From an uncultured Flavobacteriaceae bacterium (GTDB lineage: Bacteria > Bacteroidota > Bacteroidia > Flavobacteriales > Flavobacteriaceae): DNA of 47,848 bases. Below the pieces are notes generated by a model. The model was not told where the DNA came from and did not search any database. It worked only from the letters and a program-made list of their open reading frames with translations. Of the stretch, positions 26,172-35,563 are shown in pieces (positions within the stretch are counted from its first letter, which is position 1; each line of letters starts with the position of its first letter). The position numbers and the translations under genes were made by a program. The stretch lies in the NCBI GenBank assembly GCA_913062575.1, contig CAJXVT010000015.1:1-47848 (forward strand), written 5' to 3'.

Positions 26172-28193
26172 TTGAAAAGAATCATATTAATTATTTTAGT
26201 CGGGATTTTCACCCAACACAGTATTTCTCAAACTAAATTATCTGAGAAATTAAACCTAATACCTTGGCCAAAAGAAATTAAAAAGGCTACTGATAATTTT
26301 ATATTAAACTCAGATTTTACGATACAAATTAATCAAAAAGATGCTAAAAAAGTAGTTAATGCTGCGACTAAATTTTTAAGAAGAGCATCAAATAGAACAG
26401 GTGTTTTTTTAAAAAATGGGTTTCCGTCAACAACCAATAAAAATGCTTCTTTACGTATCAATTTCAAACAAGTTAGTCATCCCAAATTAGGTATTGATGA
26501 ATCATATACATTAGAAGTAAAAAGAGATCACATCAAACTAAACGCAACTACAGATATTGGTGCAATTAGAGGTATAGAAACATTATTACAATTATTAAAA
26601 ACAGATCATAATTCATCTTATTTTTCGGGGGTTATTATTTCAGATGCTCCTAGATTTCAATGGAGAGGATTGATGATCGATGTTGCAAGACATTTTCAAC
26701 CAGTTGCCGTATTAAAACGGAATTTAGATGCTATGGCTGCTGTAAAAATGAATGTTTTTCACTGGCATTTAACCGATGACCAAGGATTTAGAGTTGAATC
26801 TAAAGTATATCCAAGGTTACAAGAGTTTGCTTCTGATGGTTTGTATTATACACAAAATCAAATTAAAGATGTAGTAAACTATGCTTCTCGATTAGGAATT
26901 AGAGTGGTTCCAGAATTTGATGTTCCAGGTCATGCATCAGCAATTCTTACTGCATATCCAGAACTAGGAAGTAAAGAAGGTTATCAATACTCTATTGAAA
27001 CAAATGCAGGCGTTTTTGACCCAACATTAGACCCAACAAACAACAAAACTTATGACTTCTTAAAGAACCTATTTACAGAAATAGCACCGTTATTTCCAGA
27101 TGAATATTTTCATATTGGAGGCGATGAAAATGAAGGAAAACATTGGGATCAAAACAAAAAAATTAGTGCATTCAAGAAAAAACACAATTTAAAGAACAAT
27201 CACGATTTACAAACCTACTTTAATATCAAGTTAGAGAAAATTCTATTAAAATTAAATAAGAAACTCATGGGTTGGGATGAAATCATGACACCAACAATGC
27301 CTACTACGGCTGTTATACATTCTTGGCGTGGAAAAAATGAAGGGCTAAAAGAAAGCACATTAATTGAGGCTGCAAAAAAAGGATATCAATCTGTACTTTC
27401 AAACGGATATTATATAGACAGAATGCTTTCAGTAAAACATCACTATTCAGTAGATCCAATTGGTGATGCCAAGTTAACAAATAAAGAACGAGCAATGATT
27501 TTAGGTGGAGAAGCAACAATATGGAGTGAACTAGTAACTCCATTAACAATTGACTCTAGAATTTGGCCAAGAACTGCTGCTATTGCAGAACGTTATTGGT
27601 CGAAAAAAACGGTAACTGACTTTGACAACATGTACAAAAGATTACAGGTTGTGAGCTTTCAGTTAGAAGAATTAGGAATTACACACATAAGAAATAAGAA
27701 CGTAATTTTAAGAAATTTAACACAGAATCAACATGTTAGTTCTTTAACAACTTTGAGCGCGATTTCCGAGCCTTTAAAAATCTATTCAAGAAATGCTGGC
27801 GGAACAGAATACCAAATGTATTCGCCATTCACATTATTTGCAGATGCCTGTAATGTAGATGCAGAAGACGCTATTTATTTTAATAAGATTGTAGCTACTC
27901 ATATTGCTAATCCAACACCAAAAACAAAGAAAAAAATTGTCTATTACTTTCATAAATGGTCAAAAGGTTTTGTGCAGTTCAACAAGTTAAAAAGCAACAC
28001 CAAATTAGAGAAATTAAGGCCTCTATATTCAAGCTTAAATACAGTTTCAAACTTATTTATTAACGCCATAAAAGGAAATTCAAAACTGTTAAAAACAGAA
28101 ATTACAGCTGCAATAAAAGAGTTAAAACTGCCAGTTGAAGATGTAGAGATTGTAATCATTACGTCTTTAGAAAAGCTAAACAACTTCCTATAA
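26172..28193 (+). CDS. Beta-N-acetylhexosaminidase, GH20
   Basis: 673 residues from the chosen TTG start at 26172, which gives a clean signal peptide MKRIILIILVGIFTQHSISQ 13 bases after the nagB stop. The frame is open further up to ATG 26112 inside nagB, but that start would put a non-signal-like extension in front. A GH20b-type N-domain (to ~150) precedes the catalytic TIM barrel: GLMIDVARHFQPV, FHWHLTDDQGFRVESK, VVPEFDVPGHASAILTAYPE and the catalytic Asp-Glu in YFHIGGDENEGKHW. The exported enzyme should release terminal GlcNAc (or GalNAc) from oligosaccharides brought in by SusCD. It is probably co-transcribed with nagB. Confidence 0.93.
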   Translation: MKRIILIILVGIFTQHSISQTKLSEKLNLIPWPKEIKKATDNFILNSDFTIQINQKDAKKVVNAATKFLRRASNRTGVFLKNGFPSTTNKNASLRINFKQVSHPKLGIDESYTLEVKRDHIKLNATTDIGAIRGIETLLQLLKTDHNSSYFSGVIISDAPRFQWRGLMIDVARHFQPVAVLKRNLDAMAAVKMNVFHWHLTDDQGFRVESKVYPRLQEFASDGLYYTQNQIKDVVNYASRLGIRVVPEFDVPGHASAILTAYPELGSKEGYQYSIETNAGVFDPTLDPTNNKTYDFLKNLFTEIAPLFPDEYFHIGGDENEGKHWDQNKKISAFKKKHNLKNNHDLQTYFNIKLEKILLKLNKKLMGWDEIMTPTMPTTAVIHSWRGKNEGLKESTLIEAAKKGYQSVLSNGYYIDRMLSVKHHYSVDPIGDAKLTNKERAMILGGEATIWSELVTPLTIDSRIWPRTAAIAERYWSKKTVTDFDNMYKRLQVVSFQLEELGITHIRNKNVILRNLTQNQHVSSLTTLSAISEPLKIYSRNAGGTEYQMYSPFTLFADACNVDAEDAIYFNKIVATHIANPTPKTKKKIVYYFHKWSKGFVQFNKLKSNTKLEKLRPLYSSLNTVSNLFINAIKGNSKLLKTEITAAIKELKLPVEDVEIVIITSLEKLNNFL

Positions 28194-28217
28194 AAAGATT
28201 ATTAAATGTTATGCAAT

Positions 28218-28255
28218 ACTAAGTATCTCCAGAATCTCTTTCAAAGATACTTAGT
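28218..28255 (+). other. Inverted repeat between GH20 and FG-GAP genes
   Basis: An 11-bp perfect stem, ACTAAGTATCT (28218-28228) with AGATACTTAGT (28245-28255), and a 16-base loop. It lacks a T tract, so it is not a standard terminator. It could mark an RNA processing or stability element, or a regulator site. Confidence 0.4.
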
Positions 28256-28332
28256 GCATTTAATCACTTATAACTTAGAGAAATTAAATATCTTAGAAGT
28301 TTATTATTAGTTGAACTATATAAGTAAAAGAC

Positions 28333-31300
28333 ATGACCAAAGCACATATCAAACACCTTTTTCTTACTATCACTTTACTATGCATAGCATGTCAAACTTC
28401 AGAAATAAAAACAAATGAGACTTATACTCTATTTACACTAATTCCTCCTTCAAAAAGTAAGATTGATTTTAAAAATACTGTAAAAGAAGATTTATATTTT
28501 AATTTTTTAAATTATCCTTACATCTATAATGGTGGTGGCGTAGCTGTTGGAGACATTAATAATGATGGATTAGAAGACATCTACTTTAGTGCTAACCAAG
28601 AATCAAATAAACTGTATTTAAACCAAGGTAATTTAAAATTTAAGGACATTACAAAAAAAGCCAATGTTGAAGACAAATTAGGCTGGACAACCGGAATTAC
28701 ATTAATCGATATTAATGCTGATGGCTGGCTAGATGTTTATGTTTGTAAATCTGGTTCATTAGCAAATAACCCACAACGAGAAAACAAACTATACATTAAT
28801 CAACACGACAACACTTTTAAGGAAGAAGCAAAAAAATACGGGCTTAATTTTGACGGTTTTTCCGTACAATCCTACTTTTTTGACATGGATAATGATGGTG
28901 ATTTAGACATGTATTTAGTCAACCATCGTCCCGATTTTAGACAATCTGTAATTATAGATTTAAAAAGAGATACAGAAATAAAGGAATATTCTTCTGATCA
29001 AATGTATAGAAATGATAATGGAAAATTCACAAATATTTCTAAGGAATCAGGAATTCAAAATAGAGCTTGGGGACTAAGTGCTTCTATTGGAGATTTCAAT
29101 CAAGATGGTTGGTTAGATGTATATGTTGCAAATGATTTCTTTCATCCAGATTATTTATACATTAACAATAAAAACGGAACATTTACAGACAAAGCGTTAA
29201 CTTATTTTAAACATACTTCTAACAACAGTATGGGCTCTGATTTTGCAGATATTAATAATGATTTATATCCCGATTTGTATGTTGTTGATATGATGGCGGA
29301 AGATCATATTAGAGGTAAAAAAAATATGGCATCTATGAACGCTGATAACTTTAATATAATTGTCAATGCAAATTACCACCATCAATACATGACCAATGTT
29401 TTGCAACTCAACAATCAAAATAATACTTATAGTGACATTGCTCAGCAAGCAAACATTGCCAAAACAGATTGGAGTTGGGCACCGTTAATTGCCGATTTTG
29501 ACAACGATGGTTACAAGGATATTTTTGTAACAAACGGGATAGAAAACGATCTTTCAAATCAAGATTTTAGGGACCAGATGCGACGCAATATTATGAACCG
29601 AAAAAAAGTAAGTTTAGAGGAAGCTATCAATATGATGCCTTCTTCTAAATTGCAAAACTATATTTTTAAAAACAATAGAGATTTTACGTTTAAAAACGTT
29701 TCTAACGAATGGGGTATCACCGAAAAAATCAATTCAAATGGAGCGGCTTATGCCGATTTAGACAATGATGGAGATTTAGATTTAATTGTAAATAACCAAT
29801 CAGATATTGGATCAATTTATAGAAATAATACGACAGCTAATTTTGTTTCCTTTTTACTGAAAGGTTCAAAAAATAATCCAAACGGAATAGGAGCAAAAAT
29901 CACTCTTTATACTCCAAAAAACCAACAATCAAAAGAGGTTTTTGTGAGTCGTGGGTTTCAATCTTCAGTTACTAATAAAATTCATTTTGGGCTAGGTAAT
30001 GAAACTAAAATAGATAGTGTTTTAGTACAATGGAATACTAATGTGTCAGAAAAACTAACTTCGATTGATATTAATAAAAAAAATGACATATTCTACTCAA
30101 AAGCTATTGCAAAGACTCAAAATAAAAAAGAAGATAATCGTCAATATTTAGAGCTAGACCCGACAAATATAGGCATTACCTATCAGCATAAAGAAAACAC
30201 AAATAACGATTATGACCTTCAATTATTATTACCTCAAAAACAATCTGAAAACACAAACGCACTAGCTGTAGCTGATGTAAATAATGATGGCTTAGAAGAT
30301 TTCTTTGTAGGAAATGCAAAAGGAACAGAGGCTAACTTATACATTCAAAAAGCAAACGGAAAGTTTCAAAAAACCAATCAAAAGCTATTTAGTTCTGATA
30401 AACAATTTGAAGATACAAATGCACTATTTTTTGATGCCGACAATGACAATGACTTGGATTTATATGTAACTTCTGGCGGATATGAATTATCAGAAAACAA
30501 TCTATTATTACAAGATAGATTATACATAAATAATGGAAAAGGTGTGTTTAGAAAGTCTTCTAAACTCCCAAAAATGCTAAGCAATACAAAAGCAATAACA
30601 GCTACTGATTTTGACAAAGATGGGGACCTAGATTTATTTGTTGGTTCTAGAGTAATTTCGGGTAAATATCCGTTATCAGATCCATCTTATTTATTAGAAA
30701 ACAAGAACGGGAAGTTTGTGAATGTCACCCAACAAAAACTGAAAAACTTTGAAGACATGAAAATGGTAAATGATGCTGTTTTCTCTGATTTTGACAACGA
30801 TGGTGATGATGATTTAATTGTAGTTGGTGAATGGATGGAGATTCTATTTTATCAAAATACAAATGGAGTATTTAGCAAAAAAACCATTGCTGCTCTGGAA
30901 AAATCAAATGGCTGGCAACAAAGTATAAAAGAGTTTGATTATAATAATGATGGTTTAAAAGATTACTTTATTGGAAACTGGGGAAATAATAATAAATTTC
31001 ATCCTACTCAAGAAAAGCCATTACACATTTATGCCGATTATTTCGATGATAATACCTCTTTTGATATCGCACTAAGTAAAATTTCAAAGGGAAAATTAGT
31101 TCCAGTAAGAGGAAAAGAATGCTCTACTCAACAAACACCTTTTTTAGGTAAAAAAATTGGAGATTTCAAACAATTTGCAAATGCTTCTATGGATGATATT
31201 TACGGAGTAGAAAAATTACAAAAGGCAACTCATCATATAGCTTATACTTTTAATTCAATCGTCTTAAAAAATATTGGAAATGGTGATTTTGAAATTATTA

Positions 31301-31587
31301 CACTTCCAAATAGAGCACAATTCTCACCAATGTTAGATGCTGTTTTTATAAACAATCAAATTGTTGGAATCGGAAATGTCTATGATGCAGAAATAGAAAC
31401 CGTTCGCTATGATGCCTCACAAGGTCTTATTTTGCAACATAGAGACGATGTATTTACGGCAGAATTACAGACCGGATTTGCTATAAATAAAGAATCTAAA
31501 GCTATTAAGAAAATAAAAATCAATGGGAAAACTCATTTAATTATTTTAAATAAAAATGAGGGATTAAGTATATTTTATAAAAAGTAA
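28333..31587 (+). CDS. FG-GAP/VCBS repeat lipoprotein with ASPIC/UnbV domain
   Basis: 1084 residues. The signal ends in the lipobox LLCIAC (Cys20), so the protein is lipid-anchored and probably surface-exposed. At least twelve calcium-binding FG-GAP/VCBS loops of the D-x-N-x-D-G-x-x-D type are spread through it: GDINNDGLEDIYF, IDINADGWLDVYV, FDMDNDGDLDMYL, GDFNQDGWLDVYV, ADFDNDGYKDIFV, ADLDNDGDLDLIV, then, after the ASPIC/UnbV region (NGIGAKITLY ... RGFQSSVTNKIHFGLG, ~520-590), ADVNNDGLEDFFV, FDADNDNDLDLYV, TDFDKDGDLDLFV, SDFDNDGDDDLIV and others. These form beta-propellers. Such proteins often accompany SusCD loci, where they are thought to bind glycans, but no activity is known. It follows GH20 after 139 bases. 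Confidence 0.9.
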   Translation: MTKAHIKHLFLTITLLCIACQTSEIKTNETYTLFTLIPPSKSKIDFKNTVKEDLYFNFLNYPYIYNGGGVAVGDINNDGLEDIYFSANQESNKLYLNQGNLKFKDITKKANVEDKLGWTTGITLIDINADGWLDVYVCKSGSLANNPQRENKLYINQHDNTFKEEAKKYGLNFDGFSVQSYFFDMDNDGDLDMYLVNHRPDFRQSVIIDLKRDTEIKEYSSDQMYRNDNGKFTNISKESGIQNRAWGLSASIGDFNQDGWLDVYVANDFFHPDYLYINNKNGTFTDKALTYFKHTSNNSMGSDFADINNDLYPDLYVVDMMAEDHIRGKKNMASMNADNFNIIVNANYHHQYMTNVLQLNNQNNTYSDIAQQANIAKTDWSWAPLIADFDNDGYKDIFVTNGIENDLSNQDFRDQMRRNIMNRKKVSLEEAINMMPSSKLQNYIFKNNRDFTFKNVSNEWGITEKINSNGAAYADLDNDGDLDLIVNNQSDIGSIYRNNTTANFVSFLLKGSKNNPNGIGAKITLYTPKNQQSKEVFVSRGFQSSVTNKIHFGLGNETKIDSVLVQWNTNVSEKLTSIDINKKNDIFYSKAIAKTQNKKEDNRQYLELDPTNIGITYQHKENTNNDYDLQLLLPQKQSENTNALAVADVNNDGLEDFFVGNAKGTEANLYIQKANGKFQKTNQKLFSSDKQFEDTNALFFDADNDNDLDLYVTSGGYELSENNLLLQDRLYINNGKGVFRKSSKLPKMLSNTKAITATDFDKDGDLDLFVGSRVISGKYPLSDPSYLLENKNGKFVNVTQQKLKNFEDMKMVNDAVFSDFDNDGDDDLIVVGEWMEILFYQNTNGVFSKKTIAALEKSNGWQQSIKEFDYNNDGLKDYFIGNWGNNNKFHPTQEKPLHIYADYFDDNTSFDIALSKISKGKLVPVRGKECSTQQTPFLGKKIGDFKQFANASMDDIYGVEKLQKATHHIAYTFNSIVLKNIGNGDFEIITLPNRAQFSPMLDAVFINNQIVGIGNVYDAEIETVRYDASQGLILQHRDDVFTAELQTGFAINKESKAIKKIKINGKTHLIILNKNEGLSIFYKK

Positions 31588-31607
31588 CCTTACTGTTGTA
31601 AGAGTTG

Positions 31608-31615
31608 TACTTTTG
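31608..31615 (+). promoter_or_regulatory. Bacteroidota -7 box for pabB, near-leaderless
   Basis: TACTTTTG, an exact TAnnTTTG match, ends 7 bases before ATG 31623. The transcript would start within a few bases of the ATG. The in-frame TTG at 31605 overlaps the box and is excluded as a start. Confidence 0.6.
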
Positions 31616-31622
31616 TACTCGA

Positions 31623-32942
31623 ATGCAAAGAATACAAAAAAGTTTTAAAGTCCCTTCTACAGAAGATTTCAAATCAAAATTATTGATTTGGGCGCAACAA
31701 TTTGAAGCAATTTCTTGGTTAGATTCAAATCAATACCATCAAAAGTATTCTTCTTTTGATGCTGTATTGGCAGTAGATGAATTTACATCAATTAAAACAG
31801 ATTACACCAATGCTTTTGAGCAATTAAAAGAATACCAATCCATAACAGAAGATTATCTTTTTGGGTATTTGAGTTACGATTTAAAAAACGATGTTGAAGA
31901 ATTGTCATCCAAAAATTATGACGGCTTAGATTTTGCTGACTTATATTTCTTTCAACCACAACGTATTATTTTTATCAAAGGAAATACTGTTGAGTTCTTG
32001 TATTTAAAAATGATTGATGACGAAATAGAAAGCGATTTTGAAGCGATTACAAAATTGTCCCCTCAAAATTTTAGCCCGCAAGAAGATATAGGAAGTGCTA
32101 AACCTGATATCAAAATTAAATTACGAATTCATAAAGATGAATATTACCAAAAAGTAAATTCGATCTTAAAACATATTCATCGTGGAGACATTTACGAAGC
32201 TAGTTTTTGTCAAGAGTTTTATGCAGAAAACGCAACCATAAATCCGCTGGAAACATACCATCATTTGAATGCAATTTCAGAGCCTCCTTTTGCTACATTT
32301 TTTAAATGCGATCATCAATATTTATTGTCAGCATCACCAGAAAGATATATTAAAAAAGAAGGCACAAAAGTTGTTTCTCAACCGATAAAAGGAACTGCAA
32401 AAAGATTGATTAGTAAAGTTGATGATGCTCAAATTGCATTTGACTTATCTAGAGATGAAAAAGAACGGTCTGAAAACATAATGATTGTAGATCTGGTAAG
32501 GAATGACTTGTCTAGAATTGCAGTAAAAGGATCTGTAAAAGTAGAAGAATTATGTCAAGTATATTCTTTTAGGCAAGTGCATCAGTTGGTCTCTACAGTT
32601 GTTTCAGAAGTAAAAAAAACAACAAATCCTGTAGATATTATTAAAGAAACATTTCCAATGGGAAGTATGACTGGGGCTCCAAAAATTTCTGCAATGAAAA
32701 TTATTGAAGAAGAGGAAGAAACCAAACGAGGCTTGTATTCTGGAGCCGTTGGATACTTCACTCCTACTGGAGATTTTGACTTTAATGTGGTGATAAGAAG
32801 TATTTTATATAACGAAGAAAACAACTATGTTTCTTTCTCGGTTGGTGGTGCAATTACATCAAAATCTACTCCAGAAAGAGAATACGAAGAATGTTTATTA
32901 AAAGCCAAAGCAATGAAGCTTGTGCTCACTAATTCTAATTAA
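31623..32942 (+). CDS. pabB: Chorismate-binding enzyme, aminodeoxychorismate synthase component I
   Basis: 439 residues from ATG 31623. The C-terminal two-thirds is the chorismate-binding domain: IHRGDIYEASFCQEF, SASPERYIKKEG, the PIKGTAKR loop, IMIVDLVRNDLSRIA, TFPMGSMTGAPKISAMKIIE and GLYSGAVGYFTPTGDFDFNV. The Lys in PIKGT is the residue that marks PabB (4-amino-4-deoxychorismate synthesis for folate) as against the PIAGT of anthranilate synthase TrpE. The N-terminal domain is short. No glutamine amidotransferase (pabA) lies next to it, so that subunit is encoded elsewhere or shared. An 81-residue gene begins 3 bases after its stop. Confidence 0.85.
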   Translation: MQRIQKSFKVPSTEDFKSKLLIWAQQFEAISWLDSNQYHQKYSSFDAVLAVDEFTSIKTDYTNAFEQLKEYQSITEDYLFGYLSYDLKNDVEELSSKNYDGLDFADLYFFQPQRIIFIKGNTVEFLYLKMIDDEIESDFEAITKLSPQNFSPQEDIGSAKPDIKIKLRIHKDEYYQKVNSILKHIHRGDIYEASFCQEFYAENATINPLETYHHLNAISEPPFATFFKCDHQYLLSASPERYIKKEGTKVVSQPIKGTAKRLISKVDDAQIAFDLSRDEKERSENIMIVDLVRNDLSRIAVKGSVKVEELCQVYSFRQVHQLVSTVVSEVKKTTNPVDIIKETFPMGSMTGAPKISAMKIIEEEEETKRGLYSGAVGYFTPTGDFDFNVVIRSILYNEENNYVSFSVGGAITSKSTPEREYEECLLKAKAMKLVLTNSN

Positions 32943-32945
32943 ACA

Positions 32946-33191
32946 ATGATACTAGATATTGATAGAAAAATTGAAGAAGCTGTTGCCACTTTAGAGCAAC
33001 CTTATATTGTTCAAGATGTTTTTAATAAGTTTATCGCGTTGTTTCCAGACGAGTGGAAAAAACATAAAATAGCTTATTCTAAATTTAACAGAAGTAAGCA
33101 ATTCGGTAGAACAATCCCTTTGCCAAAACCAGAAGTCTCTTTAAAGAAGATGATTTCTGTTCAGCTGAATTCGAATAAAAAAAAGGGATAA
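32946..33191 (+). CDS. Small protein of unknown function
   Basis: 81 residues with no signal peptide or membrane segment, starting MILDIDRKIEEAVATLEQPY and ending with a basic tail NSNKKKG. I do not recognise the family. It looks like a small soluble helical protein. It starts 3 bases after the pabB stop, so translation is probably coupled to pabB, and it precedes an alpha/beta hydrolase by 21 bases. The codon use matches its neighbours, which supports a real gene. Confidence 0.7.
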   Translation: MILDIDRKIEEAVATLEQPYIVQDVFNKFIALFPDEWKKHKIAYSKFNRSKQFGRTIPLPKPEVSLKKMISVQLNSNKKKG

Positions 33192-33212
33192 CTTTAACCA
33201 TTTACAAACCTT

Positions 33213-34043
33213 ATGAACTATCAAGAGTTTAATTTCAACATTTATAATACTGAGTTTTACGGTCAATACTGGCAGCCTACAAAAACTAAAGCTGTAATTG
33301 TTTTAGTTCATGGAATGGGAGAACACGCTTCACGATATGCCGATTATGTAATTCCGAAACTAACAGAAAACCATTTTGGAGTGATTGCTTTTGATCAATT
33401 TGGACATGGAAAAACAACAGGAAAACGTGGTCACTGCCCCAGTTTTGAAGCAGTTTTAGAAAGTGTTGATCAAGTTATTGAAAAAGCAAAAAGTGTTTTT
33501 GGTGCTATTCCTTTGTTCCTTTACGGACATTCTATGGGCGGAAATGTAGTTATCAATTACGCCTTAAGAAAAGACCACAACTTAAAAGGAGTTATAGCTA
33601 CAAGCCCTTTTCTAAAATTAGCATTCATACCACCAGCTTGGAAAATGACTTTGGGAAAGATCATGCAAAAAATTGCACCCTCAATTACACTAAATAACGA
33701 GTTAAATTCTGATGATATCTCTAAAGATCTAACCGAAGTTCAGAAATACAATAATGATCCATTGATGCACAATAAAGTAAGTCCTAATTTTTCACTGACT
33801 TTTATAGAAACCGGAAAATGGGCAATTGAAAATGCATCTCAATTAAATACACCAACATTTATTGTACATGGATCAGAAGATAAAATAATTGATTACAAAG
33901 GGTCTGTAGAGTTTTCAAATAACTCTAAAAAAACTACTCATAAAATTTATGAAAACGGATACCATGAATTGCACAATGACCTTTGTAAAGAAAAGGTTCT
34001 TTTTGATATTATTTATTGGCTAAACGAAATCACAAAAAAATAA
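33213..34043 (+). CDS. Alpha/beta hydrolase, monoacylglycerol-lipase-like
   Basis: 276 residues of the serine aminopeptidase/Hydrolase_4 group. Oxyanion region VLVHGMGEHASRYADY (around 31-46); the nucleophile elbow LYGHSMGGNVVINYAL (Ser around 109); the acid in VHGSEDKIIDY; the His in NGYHELHND near the C-terminus. All three triad residues are present. There is no signal peptide, so a cytoplasmic lysophospholipase or monoacylglycerol lipase role is likely; the natural ester is not known. It is probably in one transcript with pabB and the 81-residue gene. Confidence 0.88.
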   Translation: MNYQEFNFNIYNTEFYGQYWQPTKTKAVIVLVHGMGEHASRYADYVIPKLTENHFGVIAFDQFGHGKTTGKRGHCPSFEAVLESVDQVIEKAKSVFGAIPLFLYGHSMGGNVVINYALRKDHNLKGVIATSPFLKLAFIPPAWKMTLGKIMQKIAPSITLNNELNSDDISKDLTEVQKYNNDPLMHNKVSPNFSLTFIETGKWAIENASQLNTPTFIVHGSEDKIIDYKGSVEFSNNSKKTTHKIYENGYHELHNDLCKEKVLFDIIYWLNEITKK

Positions 34044-34078
34044 CTAACTTGCTCAAACTTAATTAATAATAAAAAACT

Positions 34079-35440
34079 ATGAAAAAACTACTTTTAGGTG
34101 CACTAGCGGTAACCATCGCTTCATGTACCAACACAGAGCCTGTAGATTACGCTCTATTCTCAGGAACTATTCAAAATCCAAATAGCAAAAAATTAACCAT
34201 TCGTAACAGTTCAAATAAAAACATAAGAACTATTACTGTTTCAGATACAGGTGTATTTGCTGATACAATCTTTAATACTGATGGCTATGCAAGTTTTTCT
34301 GACGGAAAAGAAAATTCTGCGCTGTATCTAAAAAATGGCGACAACATCACATTAAACATGGATGCTAAAGAATTTGACGAAACAATTATATATACTGGTA
34401 CTGGTAATGAAGTAAATAACTTTTTAGCTCAGAAATTTTTAATAAAAGAAAAATCTGGTACTGCTAAAGATTTATATTCTTTAGATGAAGCTGCATATTT
34501 TGTGAAGATGAATGCTCAAAAAGCAGCATTAGAAAAAGGACTAGAAGGTTTAGATGCTGATTTTTCTAAAAGCGAAAAAACCAATATTAACTATGAGCAT
34601 ATTTCACATGTAAGTAGTTTTGAAATGGCACATAAATATTACTCAAAAAACAAAGACTTTAAAGTTTCTGAAACATTTCCAGATCTAACAAAAGATTTAA
34701 AATATGACAATGAAGAGCACTTTAAGTCTTCAGCTGCCTATAAAGGTATTGTTATGGCTAACTTCTTTAAAGTTGTTCGTAAAGAATCTAAAGAAAAAGA
34801 AATTTCTATTGCAGAGGCTGCAATCACCTATATTAAAAGCTCTAAGAGCGAACTTATGAACAACGCATTTCTTGCCACTATTTCGCGTGACGTTTCTGGC
34901 AGAAATCTAAAAGCAGAAGAGCTGTATAATAACATTATGGCACTTTCTACAGATGATGACTTCAAGAAAAGGTTAACAAAACAATTTGAAAATGTTAAAA
35001 AATTAGCAAAAGGAAAAGTTTCTCCTGTATTTGTTAATTATGAAAATAATGCTGGTGGAAAAACTTCATTATCAGATTTAAAAGGGAAGTATGTATACAT
35101 AGATGTTTGGGCTACTTGGTGTGGACCATGTAAAGTTCAAATTCCATTTTTACAAAAAGTCGAAAAAAAATACCATGGAAAAAATATTGAATTCGTAAGT
35201 CTTTCAATTGATGTTGCGGCAGATCATGGTAAATGGAAACAAATGATAAAAGATAAAAACCTTGGCGGAATTCAATTAATGGCTGACAGTGATTGGAAAT
35301 CTAAATTTGTTGCCGATTATGGAATCAATGGAATTCCTCGTTTTATTCTAGTAGATCCTGCTGGAAATATAGTGAGTTCTGATGCTCCAAGACCTTCAGA
35401 CAAGAAATTAATCGATTTATTTAATGAGTTGAAAATCTAA
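34079..35440 (+). CDS. TlpA-like thioredoxin lipoprotein, copy 1
   Basis: 453 residues. The signal has the lipobox TIASC (Cys16). An N-terminal beta domain (~20-110: SGTIQNPNSKKLTIRN), as in DUF4369-type periplasmic thioredoxins, is followed by a helical middle and a C-terminal thioredoxin/TlpA domain with YVYIDVWATWCGPCKVQIPF (WCGPC around residues 347-351) and the cis-Pro loop NGIPRFILVDPAGN. It should act as a membrane-anchored periplasmic thiol:disulphide reductase. It is paralogous to the gene at 37021 over its whole length, with tilS standing between the two, and dsbD is encoded just beyond. A strong terminator follows. Confidence 0.88.
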   Translation: MKKLLLGALAVTIASCTNTEPVDYALFSGTIQNPNSKKLTIRNSSNKNIRTITVSDTGVFADTIFNTDGYASFSDGKENSALYLKNGDNITLNMDAKEFDETIIYTGTGNEVNNFLAQKFLIKEKSGTAKDLYSLDEAAYFVKMNAQKAALEKGLEGLDADFSKSEKTNINYEHISHVSSFEMAHKYYSKNKDFKVSETFPDLTKDLKYDNEEHFKSSAAYKGIVMANFFKVVRKESKEKEISIAEAAITYIKSSKSELMNNAFLATISRDVSGRNLKAEELYNNIMALSTDDDFKKRLTKQFENVKKLAKGKVSPVFVNYENNAGGKTSLSDLKGKYVYIDVWATWCGPCKVQIPFLQKVEKKYHGKNIEFVSLSIDVAADHGKWKQMIKDKNLGGIQLMADSDWKSKFVADYGINGIPRFILVDPAGNIVSSDAPRPSDKKLIDLFNELKI

Positions 35441-35466
35441 GAACTTTAGCATTATTCAAAATAGTA

Positions 35467-35504
35467 AACAACCCTTTTAAAATAATTTTTAAAAGGGTTG
35501 TTTT
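35467..35504 (+). terminator. Strong rho-independent terminator
   Basis: A 16-bp perfect stem (35467-35482 with 35487-35502), a 4-base loop and a T run to 35504. It closes the pabB-to-TlpA unit. It also covers the TTG at 35498 that is in frame with tilS, so that codon cannot be the tilS start. Confidence 0.88.
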
Positions 35505-35534
35505 ATGATTCAAAGAATTGTAAAAACAGATCCT

Positions 35535-35542
35535 TATATTTG
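35535..35542 (+). promoter_or_regulatory. Bacteroidota -7 box for tilS
   Basis: TATATTTG, an exact TAnnTTTG match, lies 21 bases before the TTG at 35564. It stands between the preceding terminator and tilS and fixes the transcript start at about 35546-35549. Confidence 0.6.
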
Positions 35543-35563
35543 CATCCACAAATAATTTATAAA

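Noticed and set aside
28218..28255. Hairpin after GH20 as a rho-independent terminator
   Set aside because: No T tract follows and the loop is large; kept only as an unexplained inverted repeat.
28540..31000. Repeated DNA in the FG-GAP gene as a tandem repeat or CRISPR-like array
   Set aside because: The periodicity comes from the protein-level D-x-N-x-D-G loops; DNA spacing and sequence vary.
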